From: Ruegeria atlantica
GTDB lineage: Bacteria > Pseudomonadota > Alphaproteobacteria > Rhodobacterales > Rhodobacteraceae
Length of the DNA: 64,000 nt
NCBI RefSeq assembly: GCF_013033965.1
Contig: NZ_WQFE01000001.1
Coordinates: forward strand, 62,001 to 126,000
Direction: 5' to 3'
Shown here: positions 1-7,752 of the stretch, one piece after another
Numbering within the stretch: position 1 is the stretch's first letter
How the letters are laid out: each line of letters begins with the position of its first letter
The notes under the pieces: generated by a model
Told to the model about the DNA's origin: nothing
Databases searched by the model: none
Seen by the model: the letters and a program-made list of their open reading frames with translations, nothing else
Program-made: the position numbers and the translations under genes

Positions 1-1269
1 TACACTGTTAAGCGCGCTTTCTGCCTTGGCCGCAACGTCCCGCGCGTCGGCCTCAGCCAATCCTCCGCCCAGCGTCGAGACGTAGAGTTTTGCAGCGGAC
101 AGAGGCTGTAACAGATCGTGGCTGGCGGCTGCGACAAAGCGTGATTTTGATGCGTTCGCGCGCTCTGCCTCGTTCAGGGCGTCCGCCAGCTCCATCGTCC
201 GCGATGCAACGCGCTGCTCCAGCAATTCCTTGGCTTCGACCAGTGCTTGCGCGGATTTTCGTTCAGCAGTCACATCGGTGAAAGATATCACAAAACCCCG
301 GTCTGGCATTTCCTGCGCAAAGACCGACAGTATCTTGGCACGGCCGCTATGCATCTGGAATTGCAGCGGCGGACGCTCGGTCGAACGATTAACCCAGGCC
401 AGCAGATTGGCATCGCTCACGCCACCCTCAAAGCTGATGGTCGCGCTTAATCGGTGGAACAACGTCTGGAACTGCGCGCCCATCTGAAATTGCGCGTTGG
501 GAATGGCCAACAGCTCGCTGGCGCGGTTGTTCCAGCCGACAAGTCGCAGCTTGCTGTCAAAGATACAGACCCCCTGATCTATATGCTCCAGTGTCGCGCG
601 GATCAGCCGTGCTTTATCATCGAGGATGCGGTCCCTTTCCTGCCGCTCGATCCGCATGATGTCCGTCACATCCGTCTGCAGAATAACGGTGCCGCCATCC
701 GGCGTTCGGTGCTCGGACACCTGCATCCAGCGGCTGCCGCTAAGGCGGATGTTAAAGACCACGTGATCCTCAGAATGGCGCGCGATGCGCCGTTTCACCC
801 AATCCTCTGGTGAAACAACCTCTGGCAGAGACAGGAACTTTGACTGGCTGACCAAGCCAACATAGTCAGTAAAGCGCAATCCGGGGGTCAGCTTGGCCTG
901 AATATCGGGCATATGCAGGCCAAAGCGGCTATTGCACAGCACCATTTCCTCATCCCGGTTGAACAGTGCAAACCCCTCTTGCACCGCCTCGATCGCATTG
1001 GCGAGGTCTGCGCGGGCGGCTTCGGTTTCCTGATTGGCTTGCGCCAGACGGGCGTTCGAGTCATTGAGCAATTCTAACGCACGCTCAAGATCATCCGTCC
1101 GCGCCCGCACTTCCTGTTCAAGCATGGCGGCCCGCTGAAACTGAGCATAGGCCGCTCCCGAGGCGTTGGTTGATTCCTCAACCCGCCGCATCAGCGCCGC
1201 AACGATTTTCAGCAGCTTTTCATTCTGCCGATCAATCGGATCATTTGGGTCGGTCAGAGATTCAATCAT
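1..1269 (-). CDS. PAS-domain sensor histidine kinase (NahK/ErcS-like), C-terminus outside window
   Basis: Partial gene; 423 codons are visible, starting at ATG 1269, and the frame runs off the left edge. I translated it by hand: an N-terminal coiled-coil-like stretch (about residues 15-95) is followed by two PAS-like segments (about 95-205 and 225-330), then a HisKA start with the H-box AAASHDLLQPLSAAKLY, phosphoacceptor His about residue 384. This H-box (HDLLQPL) is typical of the hybrid kinases related to NahK/ErcS; the ATPase and any receiver domain lie beyond the window. Its start is 3 bases after the stop of the FIST gene, so the two are cotranscribed. No membrane segment is visible in this part, which suggests a cytoplasmic sensor. 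The role in nitric-oxide signalling is inferred from the FIST partner. Confidence 0.88.
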   Translation of the reverse strand, partial: MIESLTDPNDPIDRQNEKLLKIVAALMRRVEESTNASGAAYAQFQRAAMLEQEVRARTDDLERALELLNDSNARLAQANQETEAARADLANAIEAVQEGFALFNRDEEMVLCNSRFGLHMPDIQAKLTPGLRFTDYVGLVSQSKFLSLPEVVSPEDWVKRRIARHSEDHVVFNIRLSGSRWMQVSEHRTPDGGTVILQTDVTDIMRIERQERDRILDDKARLIRATLEHIDQGVCIFDSKLRLVGWNNRASELLAIPNAQFQMGAQFQTLFHRLSATISFEGGVSDANLLAWVNRSTERPPLQFQMHSGRAKILSVFAQEMPDRGFVISFTDVTAERKSAQALVEAKELLEQRVASRTMELADALNEAERANASKSRFVAAASHDLLQPLSAAKLYVSTLGGGLAEADARDVAAKAESALNSV

Positions 1270-1272
1270 CGC

Positions 1273-2442
1273 CTACCCGTCTTCCGGAGGATAAATCGCG
1301 ACGCCGGTCAGCGTCTGGTTTACATGGATCGAGTTATACTGCTCACCATAGGTCGAAAACCCAACAACATGGTTTTCGGACAGTAAGCGGGAAATCTCGC
1401 CAGTCATCTGCTTTTCCTGCGCTTCAAGACGGCGCAGGATGCAATCACAGCCAAGGATCGTGTCCGGGCGGGCGGTCTGTGTCAGCACGGCGATTTCTTC
1501 CTCAAGATGCGAAACCATGTCCCGAGGTTCTGCCAGCGTAAGAACCAGCCCCTCATCTATCGCCGAAAAGAACACAAGGTCACCGTTGCCCGCGACACGC
1601 TGAATGGCCCGCACATGATGCTGGCCACCGATCTGAACAACCACCGGGTGGGCCGCAAAGGTAAAGGTCGTCAGCTGTTCCGGGTCTTTGCCAAGCAGAC
1701 GGGCATATTCGCGTGCGGCCGGCTCAGCGTTGATTTCCTGAACCACGCGGTTTGTAGGGTCGGCCTTGGTCACAACCATGCGCCGCGCTGTCGGCACCAG
1801 GTGATCCGTTTTGAATACTTTGACCGGGCAGCGTGTACGAACCTGCGTCAGGACAGCCGCGTTCTGCATGGCCTGACCGTCCTTCATCACATAGGTTGCA
1901 CCGAAACGGGTTCCGTCCCCCGCCGACCCACCGAACAAGGGCACCGGCCCCAGTCCAACGGCGAGTTCCGATGTCAACGCATCCTCTTTCGTCGACAGCC
2001 CGTCGATCATCAAAAAGGAAAACTCGTGTTTCCAATCCGGTTCGGACACCGCCATATCGTTACGATTGCAGATCATCTGGTCAATGATGTCCTGCGCAGA
2101 AAACTCCTCAAGGTTCGGCACCAGCAGGGTCCGAACTTCGAAATGCGATGATGGGAATCCAACAGCAACGATCTGATCTTCGCTATAACCGCAATCTGCA
2201 AGTTCACCCGCAGTGGTACAGCCGATCACAGGAGTGGGCGCAAAGGCTTGGTCCGCGTCGGAAACAACCGCTGCCGCATCTGCACCTGGGCTTACAAAAA
2301 GAACAACCAATGAGAGGGGTGCACCGCCCAGAGATTCGGCGAGTTTTCTGACCGCCTGATCCGTGTCACGATGTACAAAACCCGTTTTGACGATACCTGG
2401 CGTTCGGGCAGCAGCTGTCGCCCACCCAACGGCTTGGTTCAT
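1273..2442 (-). CDS. FIST-domain signal transduction protein (NosP-like)
   Basis: 389 residues. The protein shows the FIST N and C layout: an N-terminal sensory half (VGWATAAARTP, LSLVVLFVSP, PVIGCTTAGE) and a C-terminal half ending near GVAIYPP. FIST proteins bind small ligands, and the NosP subgroup binds heme and nitric oxide and controls a co-encoded NahK-type kinase. The kinase gene follows after 3 bases, which supports that pairing. I chose ATG 2442 because GGAGGAG lies six bases upstream; a TTG six codons earlier would put the ribosome-binding site inside the gene. Ligand is not provable from sequence; amino-acid binding is the alternative known for FIST domains. Confidence 0.87.
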   Translation of the reverse strand: MNQAVGWATAAARTPGIVKTGFVHRDTDQAVRKLAESLGGAPLSLVVLFVSPGADAAAVVSDADQAFAPTPVIGCTTAGELADCGYSEDQIVAVGFPSSHFEVRTLLVPNLEEFSAQDIIDQMICNRNDMAVSEPDWKHEFSFLMIDGLSTKEDALTSELAVGLGPVPLFGGSAGDGTRFGATYVMKDGQAMQNAAVLTQVRTRCPVKVFKTDHLVPTARRMVVTKADPTNRVVQEINAEPAAREYARLLGKDPEQLTTFTFAAHPVVVQIGGQHHVRAIQRVAGNGDLVFFSAIDEGLVLTLAEPRDMVSHLEEEIAVLTQTARPDTILGCDCILRRLEAQEKQMTGEISRLLSENHVVGFSTYGEQYNSIHVNQTLTGVAIYPPEDG

Positions 2443-2493
2443 CGTGCTCTCCTCCCTCAAGCGCGACGTTTCGCTAAGATATGGCGCTTGGGC

Positions 2494-3171
2494 TTATTCT
2501 TGCAAGACGCTGGCAAGAGAAGCTTTCTTGGCCAGCAGTACAGCCTGCGTGCGGCTTTGGACGCCAAGCTTGCGCATGATTGCAGTCACATGCGCTTTGA
2601 CTGTGGTCTCGGCGATGGACAGATCAAACGCAATTTGCTTGTTCAGCTTGCCCTCACAGATAAGCTGCAGAATACGCGATTGCTGATTGGTCAACGTGGC
2701 AAGACGATTGGCAGCGTCGCTGTTTTCGGCACCCGCCTCGTCTTCGATCAGCACATAGCCGTCCGGCACGAAGACGCCACCTGAGTGGACGGTCTCAAAT
2801 GCCGTGCGAAACACATCGCGCTGGCTGTGCTTGGGCACATAGCCTGAGGCACCCGCGCGGATCACCTGACTGATCACACGATTCTCAGAGATCGACGACA
2901 CCACGATGACCGGTGCATCTGTGGCGGCTTTGACACGCATCAGCCCCTCAAGCCCATCCACATCCGGCAGGTTAAGATCCAGCACGATCGCATCAAGCCG
3001 TAAACCACCGGCAATCAGAGCAATCGCATTTTCCAATCTGTCCGCGGTCTTGATTTCACCAATACGAGCGATACTTTGCAACGTCATCGACAAAGCATCG
3101 CAGAACAATGGATGGTCATCGACGATCAGAACCTTGTCGAAATCAATCTGTCCGGCAGATTTTGCAAACAT
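2494..3171 (-). CDS. Two-component response regulator, NarL/LuxR family
   Basis: 225 residues. Receiver domain at about 12-130 with acidic pair DD at 18-19, phosphoacceptor Asp65 in VLDLNLPD, Ser/Thr in VVSSIS and Lys in YVPKHSQ. A LuxR-type helix-turn-helix follows at about 160-212 (LTNQQSRILQLICEGKLNKQ then TVKAHVTAIMRKLGV). All residues needed for phosphorylation are present. It sits 51 bases upstream of the FIST gene on the same strand, so it is a likely output partner of the FIST/kinase pair; in Pseudomonas a similar regulator gene (ErbR type) lies near nosP-nahK. Direct phosphotransfer from the neighbouring kinase is an inference. Confidence 0.92.
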   Translation of the reverse strand: MFAKSAGQIDFDKVLIVDDHPLFCDALSMTLQSIARIGEIKTADRLENAIALIAGGLRLDAIVLDLNLPDVDGLEGLMRVKAATDAPVIVVSSISENRVISQVIRAGASGYVPKHSQRDVFRTAFETVHSGGVFVPDGYVLIEDEAGAENSDAANRLATLTNQQSRILQLICEGKLNKQIAFDLSIAETTVKAHVTAIMRKLGVQSRTQAVLLAKKASLASVLQE

Positions 3172-3267
3172 AAACTATGGCCTTCGCAATCAGGGTGCCT
3201 CAACCCTAGCAACCGATCGGCGCCGCGCCTACTGGCGAAACGTCGTATTCCCCGACCCCGAGTTTGA

Positions 3268-3738
3268 CTATTTGTCGGTGCTATTTGGCAAAACCGATTG
3301 ACGCAGTACCGCCGTCACTTTTGCGCCGATCTGGGGGGCTTCGCTTTCTCTGGGGCCTGCAACGTTCAAAACAGCGTTGGGTCGCGCCATGATCCAAGGC
3401 TTCACCTCACGAACACAGATTTCGGCTTGCTGACGCAGATCCACAACCAAGCATGGCTTTCCGGTCTTGTGTGCGAAATCGATGGTCAGTTGCGTTCCGG
3501 GGCTGCTTGATCCATCGAGGAACACCAGCAACGCATCGCAAGACAAAACATTCAACCTTGTGCGTTCCGCTACATCTTCGGACTGCGTTTCAGTCAAACC
3601 GGTGAAGCGATCTGGAATGCGACCCGCCTCGTTCAAGCGACCTTTCGGAACCCAGCCGCCATAGGGGATGTCGTTTTCCAGTGCGAATTGCCACGCCGCC
3701 AGATCAACGCCTGTTTGTCCGCCGGTTATGATTTTCAC
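3268..3738 (-). CDS. Putative molybdenum-carrier-like protein, SLOG/YpsA-type fold
   Basis: 156 residues, the usual length for the family annotated as putative molybdenum carrier. The N-terminal loop GGQTGVD (residues 6-12) is the hallmark nucleotide-binding turn of this SLOG-superfamily branch, and further family positions are seen in WVPKGRLNEAGRIPD and the SPGTQLT stretch (GGT-like loop). The fold is related to the LOG phosphoribohydrolases, and binding of a nucleotide derivative is as likely as metal-cofactor carriage; no molybdenum gene lies nearby. It is the last gene of a minus-strand series and is 31 bases downstream of an unknown gene. Confidence 0.8.
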   Translation of the reverse strand: MKIITGGQTGVDLAAWQFALENDIPYGGWVPKGRLNEAGRIPDRFTGLTETQSEDVAERTRLNVLSCDALLVFLDGSSSPGTQLTIDFAHKTGKPCLVVDLRQQAEICVREVKPWIMARPNAVLNVAGPRESEAPQIGAKVTAVLRQSVLPNSTDK

Positions 3739-3769
3739 AAGGCGTTCCCCACCCTTACACAGCGTCTTG

Positions 3770-4204
3770 TTAACTCAGCAGGCCGATTTCATGCCCGTCG
3801 ATTATAATCGCCAGATCCCAGTACTTTCTGATTTCTTCCTCGGCGGCCTGTGCTGCTGCCTGCTCTTCTGGAATGCGTTCGACCCGAAAACCAAAACGTT
3901 CAAGCCCGCAATAGTCAACGCGGCTAAGAATGACCGGAAAGACCTCCCGCTCCAACGCGGCGGCGGCCAGAAGCCTTGCAACACGATACGGCGTTTCCGG
4001 CGGCTCGTGCACACGTACACCGATATGCACTGGTCCACCCGGTTCACGGTCCCACAGCATAAGCGATGGTGCGAGGCGCATGTTCGGGAACACAACCTTG
4101 CCTATTGGCTTGGTGTCCCGGCCCTCGTTGATCAGGTCGTCCAGCGGCTCGGGCCGATTTGGCGACGCTCTGCTAAGGATTTCGAACCATGGATCACTGG
4201 TCAT
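3770..4204 (-). CDS. Conserved hypothetical protein next to glycosyltransferase
   Basis: 144 residues, no signal peptide or membrane segment, with a mixed alpha/beta look (VHIGVRVHEPPETPYRVARL, VFPVILSRVDYCGLERFGFR). The first codons overlap the end of the upstream 690-residue glycosyltransferase gene by 11 bases, so translation is probably coupled. I do not recognise a family. The glutamate/alanine-rich helix near 112-126 and the terminal strand DLAIIIDGHEIGLL suggest a small globular domain. A role with the two glycosyltransferases is inferred from position only. Confidence 0.7.
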   Translation of the reverse strand: MTSDPWFEILSRASPNRPEPLDDLINEGRDTKPIGKVVFPNMRLAPSLMLWDREPGGPVHIGVRVHEPPETPYRVARLLAAAALEREVFPVILSRVDYCGLERFGFRVERIPEEQAAAQAAEEEIRKYWDLAIIIDGHEIGLLS

Positions 4205-6266
4205 ATCTGGCCCCCAATTCGGTCAGCAATTCGGCGGCTTTGACAGCCCCCGTCTTAGGCAACTCAAAACTGTTCAAGGCGGATTTGTGGTATTCGGCAC
4301 CGTCATGATCCAGCCAGTCTGTGACCGTACGTTCAAGCGTCATGAATTCCCGTTCGGTAATGATGGCGCACAGGTCACGGTCGGCCATAGCTGTGGCGCG
4401 TCGTTCCTGATCGTCCAGATAGGGTGCTGACTGCGGGATAAATATCGCCGGAATGCGATGATACAGCATCTCAAGGACCGAGTTGTATCCCGCAGCAGAA
4501 ATGACAACGTCCGCGGCAAGGCTAAGCTTAGTCGCCTCTAAAGTCTGCACCACAAGGGTGTTTTTCCATCCAAATGCGGCGGGCTGGACCGTACTTCCGG
4601 GCCACGTAACAATCAGGTGCAGACAATCCTGACGCGCCTCAAGCATACCCGAGATTGCCTGCAATTGCGCAGACCGGTCCGAGGCGACACCACCCCCCAA
4701 CATGCTGACGGCCAGGTGCTTGAAATCACGCCCGAAACGTTCCGCCAGCCGAGCCCGGAGCTGCTCATTTTCTGCCGCAGACTGTTCCACCTGACGCACA
4801 ATTGGCCCCACATAGTGAACGTGATCGCCATAGCTGTATGCGTCGTTTAGTTCGTCAAACGCCTCAGAGGGCACGATGACGCGGTCAAACACACCTTCGC
4901 GGCGCAGCATGGTCTGGCGCGACCGGCCTTCAGGCCACAATCCACGTCGGATCCAAGCGGCCGAAAGCTTGCGCTCACGGATCACCCGATAGACGGAGTC
5001 GAACACATAGCCTCCGTCAAACACCAATGTATCATTTTCCTGAAGCGCCGCACTGAGGCGCCGATATGTAAGAACGTCATTGCCTTCAGAGTTGGTCTTC
5101 GTATCGATACGCTGAACCAACGGAATACAGTCGATACCTTCACGGCGGACAAGGGGTACGCAGCTTGGAAAAGCCGCGAACATTTTGGTCGTGCTGTCCG
5201 GCATTTCTCGGGCGATGTTTGTGCATCGCTGCGCGTGCCCCAGCCCCACCCCGTTCGTCGGGAAGAACAGAGTTTTAGGTTTGTCCTGTTCTGCCAGACG
5301 CTGTCTCGGCTTCAGGCCCGCAGCCGCTTCGAGACGAGAAATGTCGACCGTGTGCAACCACTGAGATTTTGAGGCTTGTTCGACAATTTGCGGCACGTTG
5401 TCGATCACATTGCCGATCAGATACCCATCCAGTGCAAATGGCGTTTTGGGCCCCAGCAATGCAGGTGCGCCAGAGGACATCAGGACCTCATCTTCCGTGC
5501 AATCAATGGCAACGCCGCCGGCAGCAATCAACTCGATTGCAAAAGCGGCCATGCGAACGCCGGCAATTCCCTGCCCGAACATCACCAGAATATCCGCCGA
5601 ATTCGCCAGGGTAAGCGGTGACAGGCCGGTATAAAGGTAGGTCGGCAAATCGTGAAAAGGCGACGCCTTGATCGCCTCATTCTGCGCGCCGCTTACTATG
5701 AGCTTCAGATTATAGCCACTCTGGATGCTCATGCGGGAAAAGCATGACAGCGTCTCGGGGTTGTCCAGTTCCATCGAGCCCAGAACAGCTGTCACGTTCG
5801 GCACCGCCCTGTTGGGCCGCCGTGATACAGACCGAATATCCGCGACCAATGGGCTTGAGGTCGATGGCAGCACAGGGCGCGGCTGAAAATCCGTCAGGTC
5901 AATCACCTGGGCTTCGCGCCCAAGCGCGTACGCCAACCGGGCCTTGGCCGCGATGTAACTCTGCTGGGTCATAAAACGACCGGTTGCAATCACTGGGACA
6001 CTCGGGGCGAGTTGTTTGTTCCTAAGCGACGCAAGAAGAAAATCGTCGATCTCTTCGGCACCCAGAACGAAAACGGTTAGCGCCTTGTGCTCATCCGGGT
6101 CGACAAGGAACTTGGCCGCCTCATAAATCCTGCCACGCCCTGCATCCTCTGGCAGATAGTCCGCATCAATGCATACATTATAGCCAAGTGCAGCAAGCTG
6201 TTCGGCAAAGATCAACTGCGTGTCAAACGACCGCAATGAGCGTGTGCCAACTTCCACATAGATCAT
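4194..6266 (-). CDS. Large GT-B protein with C-terminal GT28/MurG-like domain
   Basis: 690 residues. The C-terminal half (about 332-690) begins with FFPTNGVGLGHAQRC, the glycine loop of GT28/MurG-like glycosyltransferases, and carries the acceptor/donor end SAAGYNSVLEMLYHRIPAIF typical of their nucleotide-sugar site. The N-terminal half (about 1-310) looks like another Rossmann-type unit (MIYVEVGTRSLRSFD, VTAVLGSMELDN, FGQGIAGVRMAAFA), similar to surface-carbohydrate glycosyltransferases, so the protein may carry two GT-B parts. Its start overlaps the stop of the GT4 gene upstream by four bases. Substrate is unknown; a surface glycan or glycoconjugate is the simplest guess. Confidence 0.78.
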   Translation of the reverse strand: MIYVEVGTRSLRSFDTQLIFAEQLAALGYNVCIDADYLPEDAGRGRIYEAAKFLVDPDEHKALTVFVLGAEEIDDFLLASLRNKQLAPSVPVIATGRFMTQQSYIAAKARLAYALGREAQVIDLTDFQPRPVLPSTSSPLVADIRSVSRRPNRAVPNVTAVLGSMELDNPETLSCFSRMSIQSGYNLKLIVSGAQNEAIKASPFHDLPTYLYTGLSPLTLANSADILVMFGQGIAGVRMAAFAIELIAAGGVAIDCTEDEVLMSSGAPALLGPKTPFALDGYLIGNVIDNVPQIVEQASKSQWLHTVDISRLEAAAGLKPRQRLAEQDKPKTLFFPTNGVGLGHAQRCTNIAREMPDSTTKMFAAFPSCVPLVRREGIDCIPLVQRIDTKTNSEGNDVLTYRRLSAALQENDTLVFDGGYVFDSVYRVIRERKLSAAWIRRGLWPEGRSRQTMLRREGVFDRVIVPSEAFDELNDAYSYGDHVHYVGPIVRQVEQSAAENEQLRARLAERFGRDFKHLAVSMLGGGVASDRSAQLQAISGMLEARQDCLHLIVTWPGSTVQPAAFGWKNTLVVQTLEATKLSLAADVVISAAGYNSVLEMLYHRIPAIFIPQSAPYLDDQERRATAMADRDLCAIITEREFMTLERTVTDWLDHDGAEYHKSALNSFELPKTGAVKAAELLTELGARYDQ

Positions 6267-7345
6267 GTATTCACCCCGCTGTCGGCGGATAGTATGCCCG
6301 ACAGCATCGCCTTGAAATTCCCAGCAGAGTAGTTTTGAAGAGCCGCCTGCGACTTGGCCACCTGCTCATGGTACTTCTGCGGATAAGCGATCAGATCGGC
6401 AATGATCGTATCCACTTGTGATGGCTGGCAAGTCAGTACGGCATTTCCAAACGTGGCACCAGTTTCGGGGTTGGTCAGAACCACCTTACCCGCTGCCACC
6501 GCTTCGGCCACAACGCGACCAAAGCTTTCCTGCCAGGTCGGCGCCGTAAAATATACAAAAAAGTCAATCATTCCAAAGAACTCTTGCACAGTTATGGCAT
6601 CAAAGGGAAGCAAGGTCCAATGCGCGCGAAGTACGCGGGCATTCAACAAAGCATCCGCTCCAAGAATTACATTGGACTGAGAATGGCTTGGAAAACAGCT
6701 ATCCAAATCTGCAATGGCAGGGAATTTCTCGAACCCGGGTCGTGAATGTCGCCCGCGGCGATCCTGAGGGTCTTCACTCGGCGCGCTCATCTCGGTTTCG
6801 CAAATATTGAACCAATCGGAACCCAAAACGTCCCATTGCCGTGCCATACGGGACGTTGCCAACCAGTCGACCACACCTTTGCGGTTATACGGAGATATCG
6901 GCGCGAGTGATTTCCTCAGCGAAATTGTCGAGGCTTCGATCTGGCGCAGGCAGCTTGAAACATCAAACCCCTCTTCCCCACCCGGGCGCAGAAAATTCTC
7001 ATGCGTAATCACATACAGTTCTCTGGCAATGATCTTTGTGCCAAGCGTGTCCTGAAATTTCAGAAAAGACGGATTGTGCAAGAAAACGAAATCGGCGGTG
7101 ATCCGGGGTGCGTCCCAAATGATTGGAATGTTCAATTCGTCCAGCATCCGTCGCAGGACAGGTGCGACGTGTTGGTTGTTCCCAAATGTTTTGGATGTGA
7201 TTGCATGCACGACCACCTGGCCGAATTCTGCGGCCAGCGGCAACTCGGCGGCTACAGCCGCAGACGTCCCGCCAGAAAACCGCGGCTCAATGACATAGGC
7301 AATCTTAGGTATGTTCGATCGCCCGAAAGCAGGCATTTCCGACAT
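6263..7345 (-). CDS. Glycosyltransferase, GT4-like
   Basis: 360 residues. The C-terminal GT-B signature ESFGRVVAEAVAAGKVVL (273-290) with Glu273 and Glu281 matches the E-x7-E donor-site motif of GT4 enzymes, followed by TNPETG. The N-terminal strand IAYVIEPRFSGGTSAAVA (14-31) fits the first glycine loop of the acceptor domain. No membrane segment. It overlaps the following 690-residue glycosyltransferase by four bases (ATGA), so the two enzymes are translated together and probably build the same glycan. Donor and acceptor sugars cannot be read from the sequence. Confidence 0.82.
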   Translation of the reverse strand: MSEMPAFGRSNIPKIAYVIEPRFSGGTSAAVAAELPLAAEFGQVVVHAITSKTFGNNQHVAPVLRRMLDELNIPIIWDAPRITADFVFLHNPSFLKFQDTLGTKIIARELYVITHENFLRPGGEEGFDVSSCLRQIEASTISLRKSLAPISPYNRKGVVDWLATSRMARQWDVLGSDWFNICETEMSAPSEDPQDRRGRHSRPGFEKFPAIADLDSCFPSHSQSNVILGADALLNARVLRAHWTLLPFDAITVQEFFGMIDFFVYFTAPTWQESFGRVVAEAVAAGKVVLTNPETGATFGNAVLTCQPSQVDTIIADLIAYPQKYHEQVAKSQAALQNYSAGNFKAMLSGILSADSGVNT

Positions 7346-7350
7346 CCGGC

Positions 7351-7677
7351 TCAGTGTTGCAACGAGGCAGCGACTGCGTCTGCGTCGTCGCCCGAGCGGC
7401 TCTCACCGCTGGCCGGTGCGCTGGAGGCATAGCTGAAATCCAGATCGCCAACCGACGCGACCTCGTGAAAGCTCCGCAGCTCCAGCGATAGTTCATCTTC
7501 GCCGGTCAAAAGCTCGGGGTTTTTATCGAGGTAGGAATATAGCGCCTGTATGTCATTGGTGGACAGCATTTGGTCAATGGCCAGCAGATGCTCAAGCGTA
7601 ATCTCAGCACGTGCATTTTGGGTCGTCGATAACAATAGCAGAGCAGTTACGATGCCGATAAGTCGTCTATCCGTCAT
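7351..7677 (-). CDS. Small secreted protein of unknown function
   Basis: 108 residues with a clear signal peptide: charged start MTDRR, hydrophobic core LIGIVTALLLLSTT and a probable cleavage after NARA at about residue 24. The mature part is acidic, about 84 residues long and has no cysteine. It is 5 bases upstream of the GT4 gene, so it is the first or second gene of the glycosyltransferase series. I recognise no family. The tail (residues 84-104) is low-complexity Ser/Asp/Ala-rich. Confidence 0.62.
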   Translation of the reverse strand: MTDRRLIGIVTALLLLSTTQNARAEITLEHLLAIDQMLSTNDIQALYSYLDKNPELLTGEDELSLELRSFHEVASVGDLDFSYASSAPASGESRSGDDADAVAASLQH

Positions 7678-7752
7678 TGTGGATACCTCGTCGGAAATAA
7701 TTAACAGTACACAAAATTGAATCAGTCCTTCTTAGTATAGCTCAAAATACCG

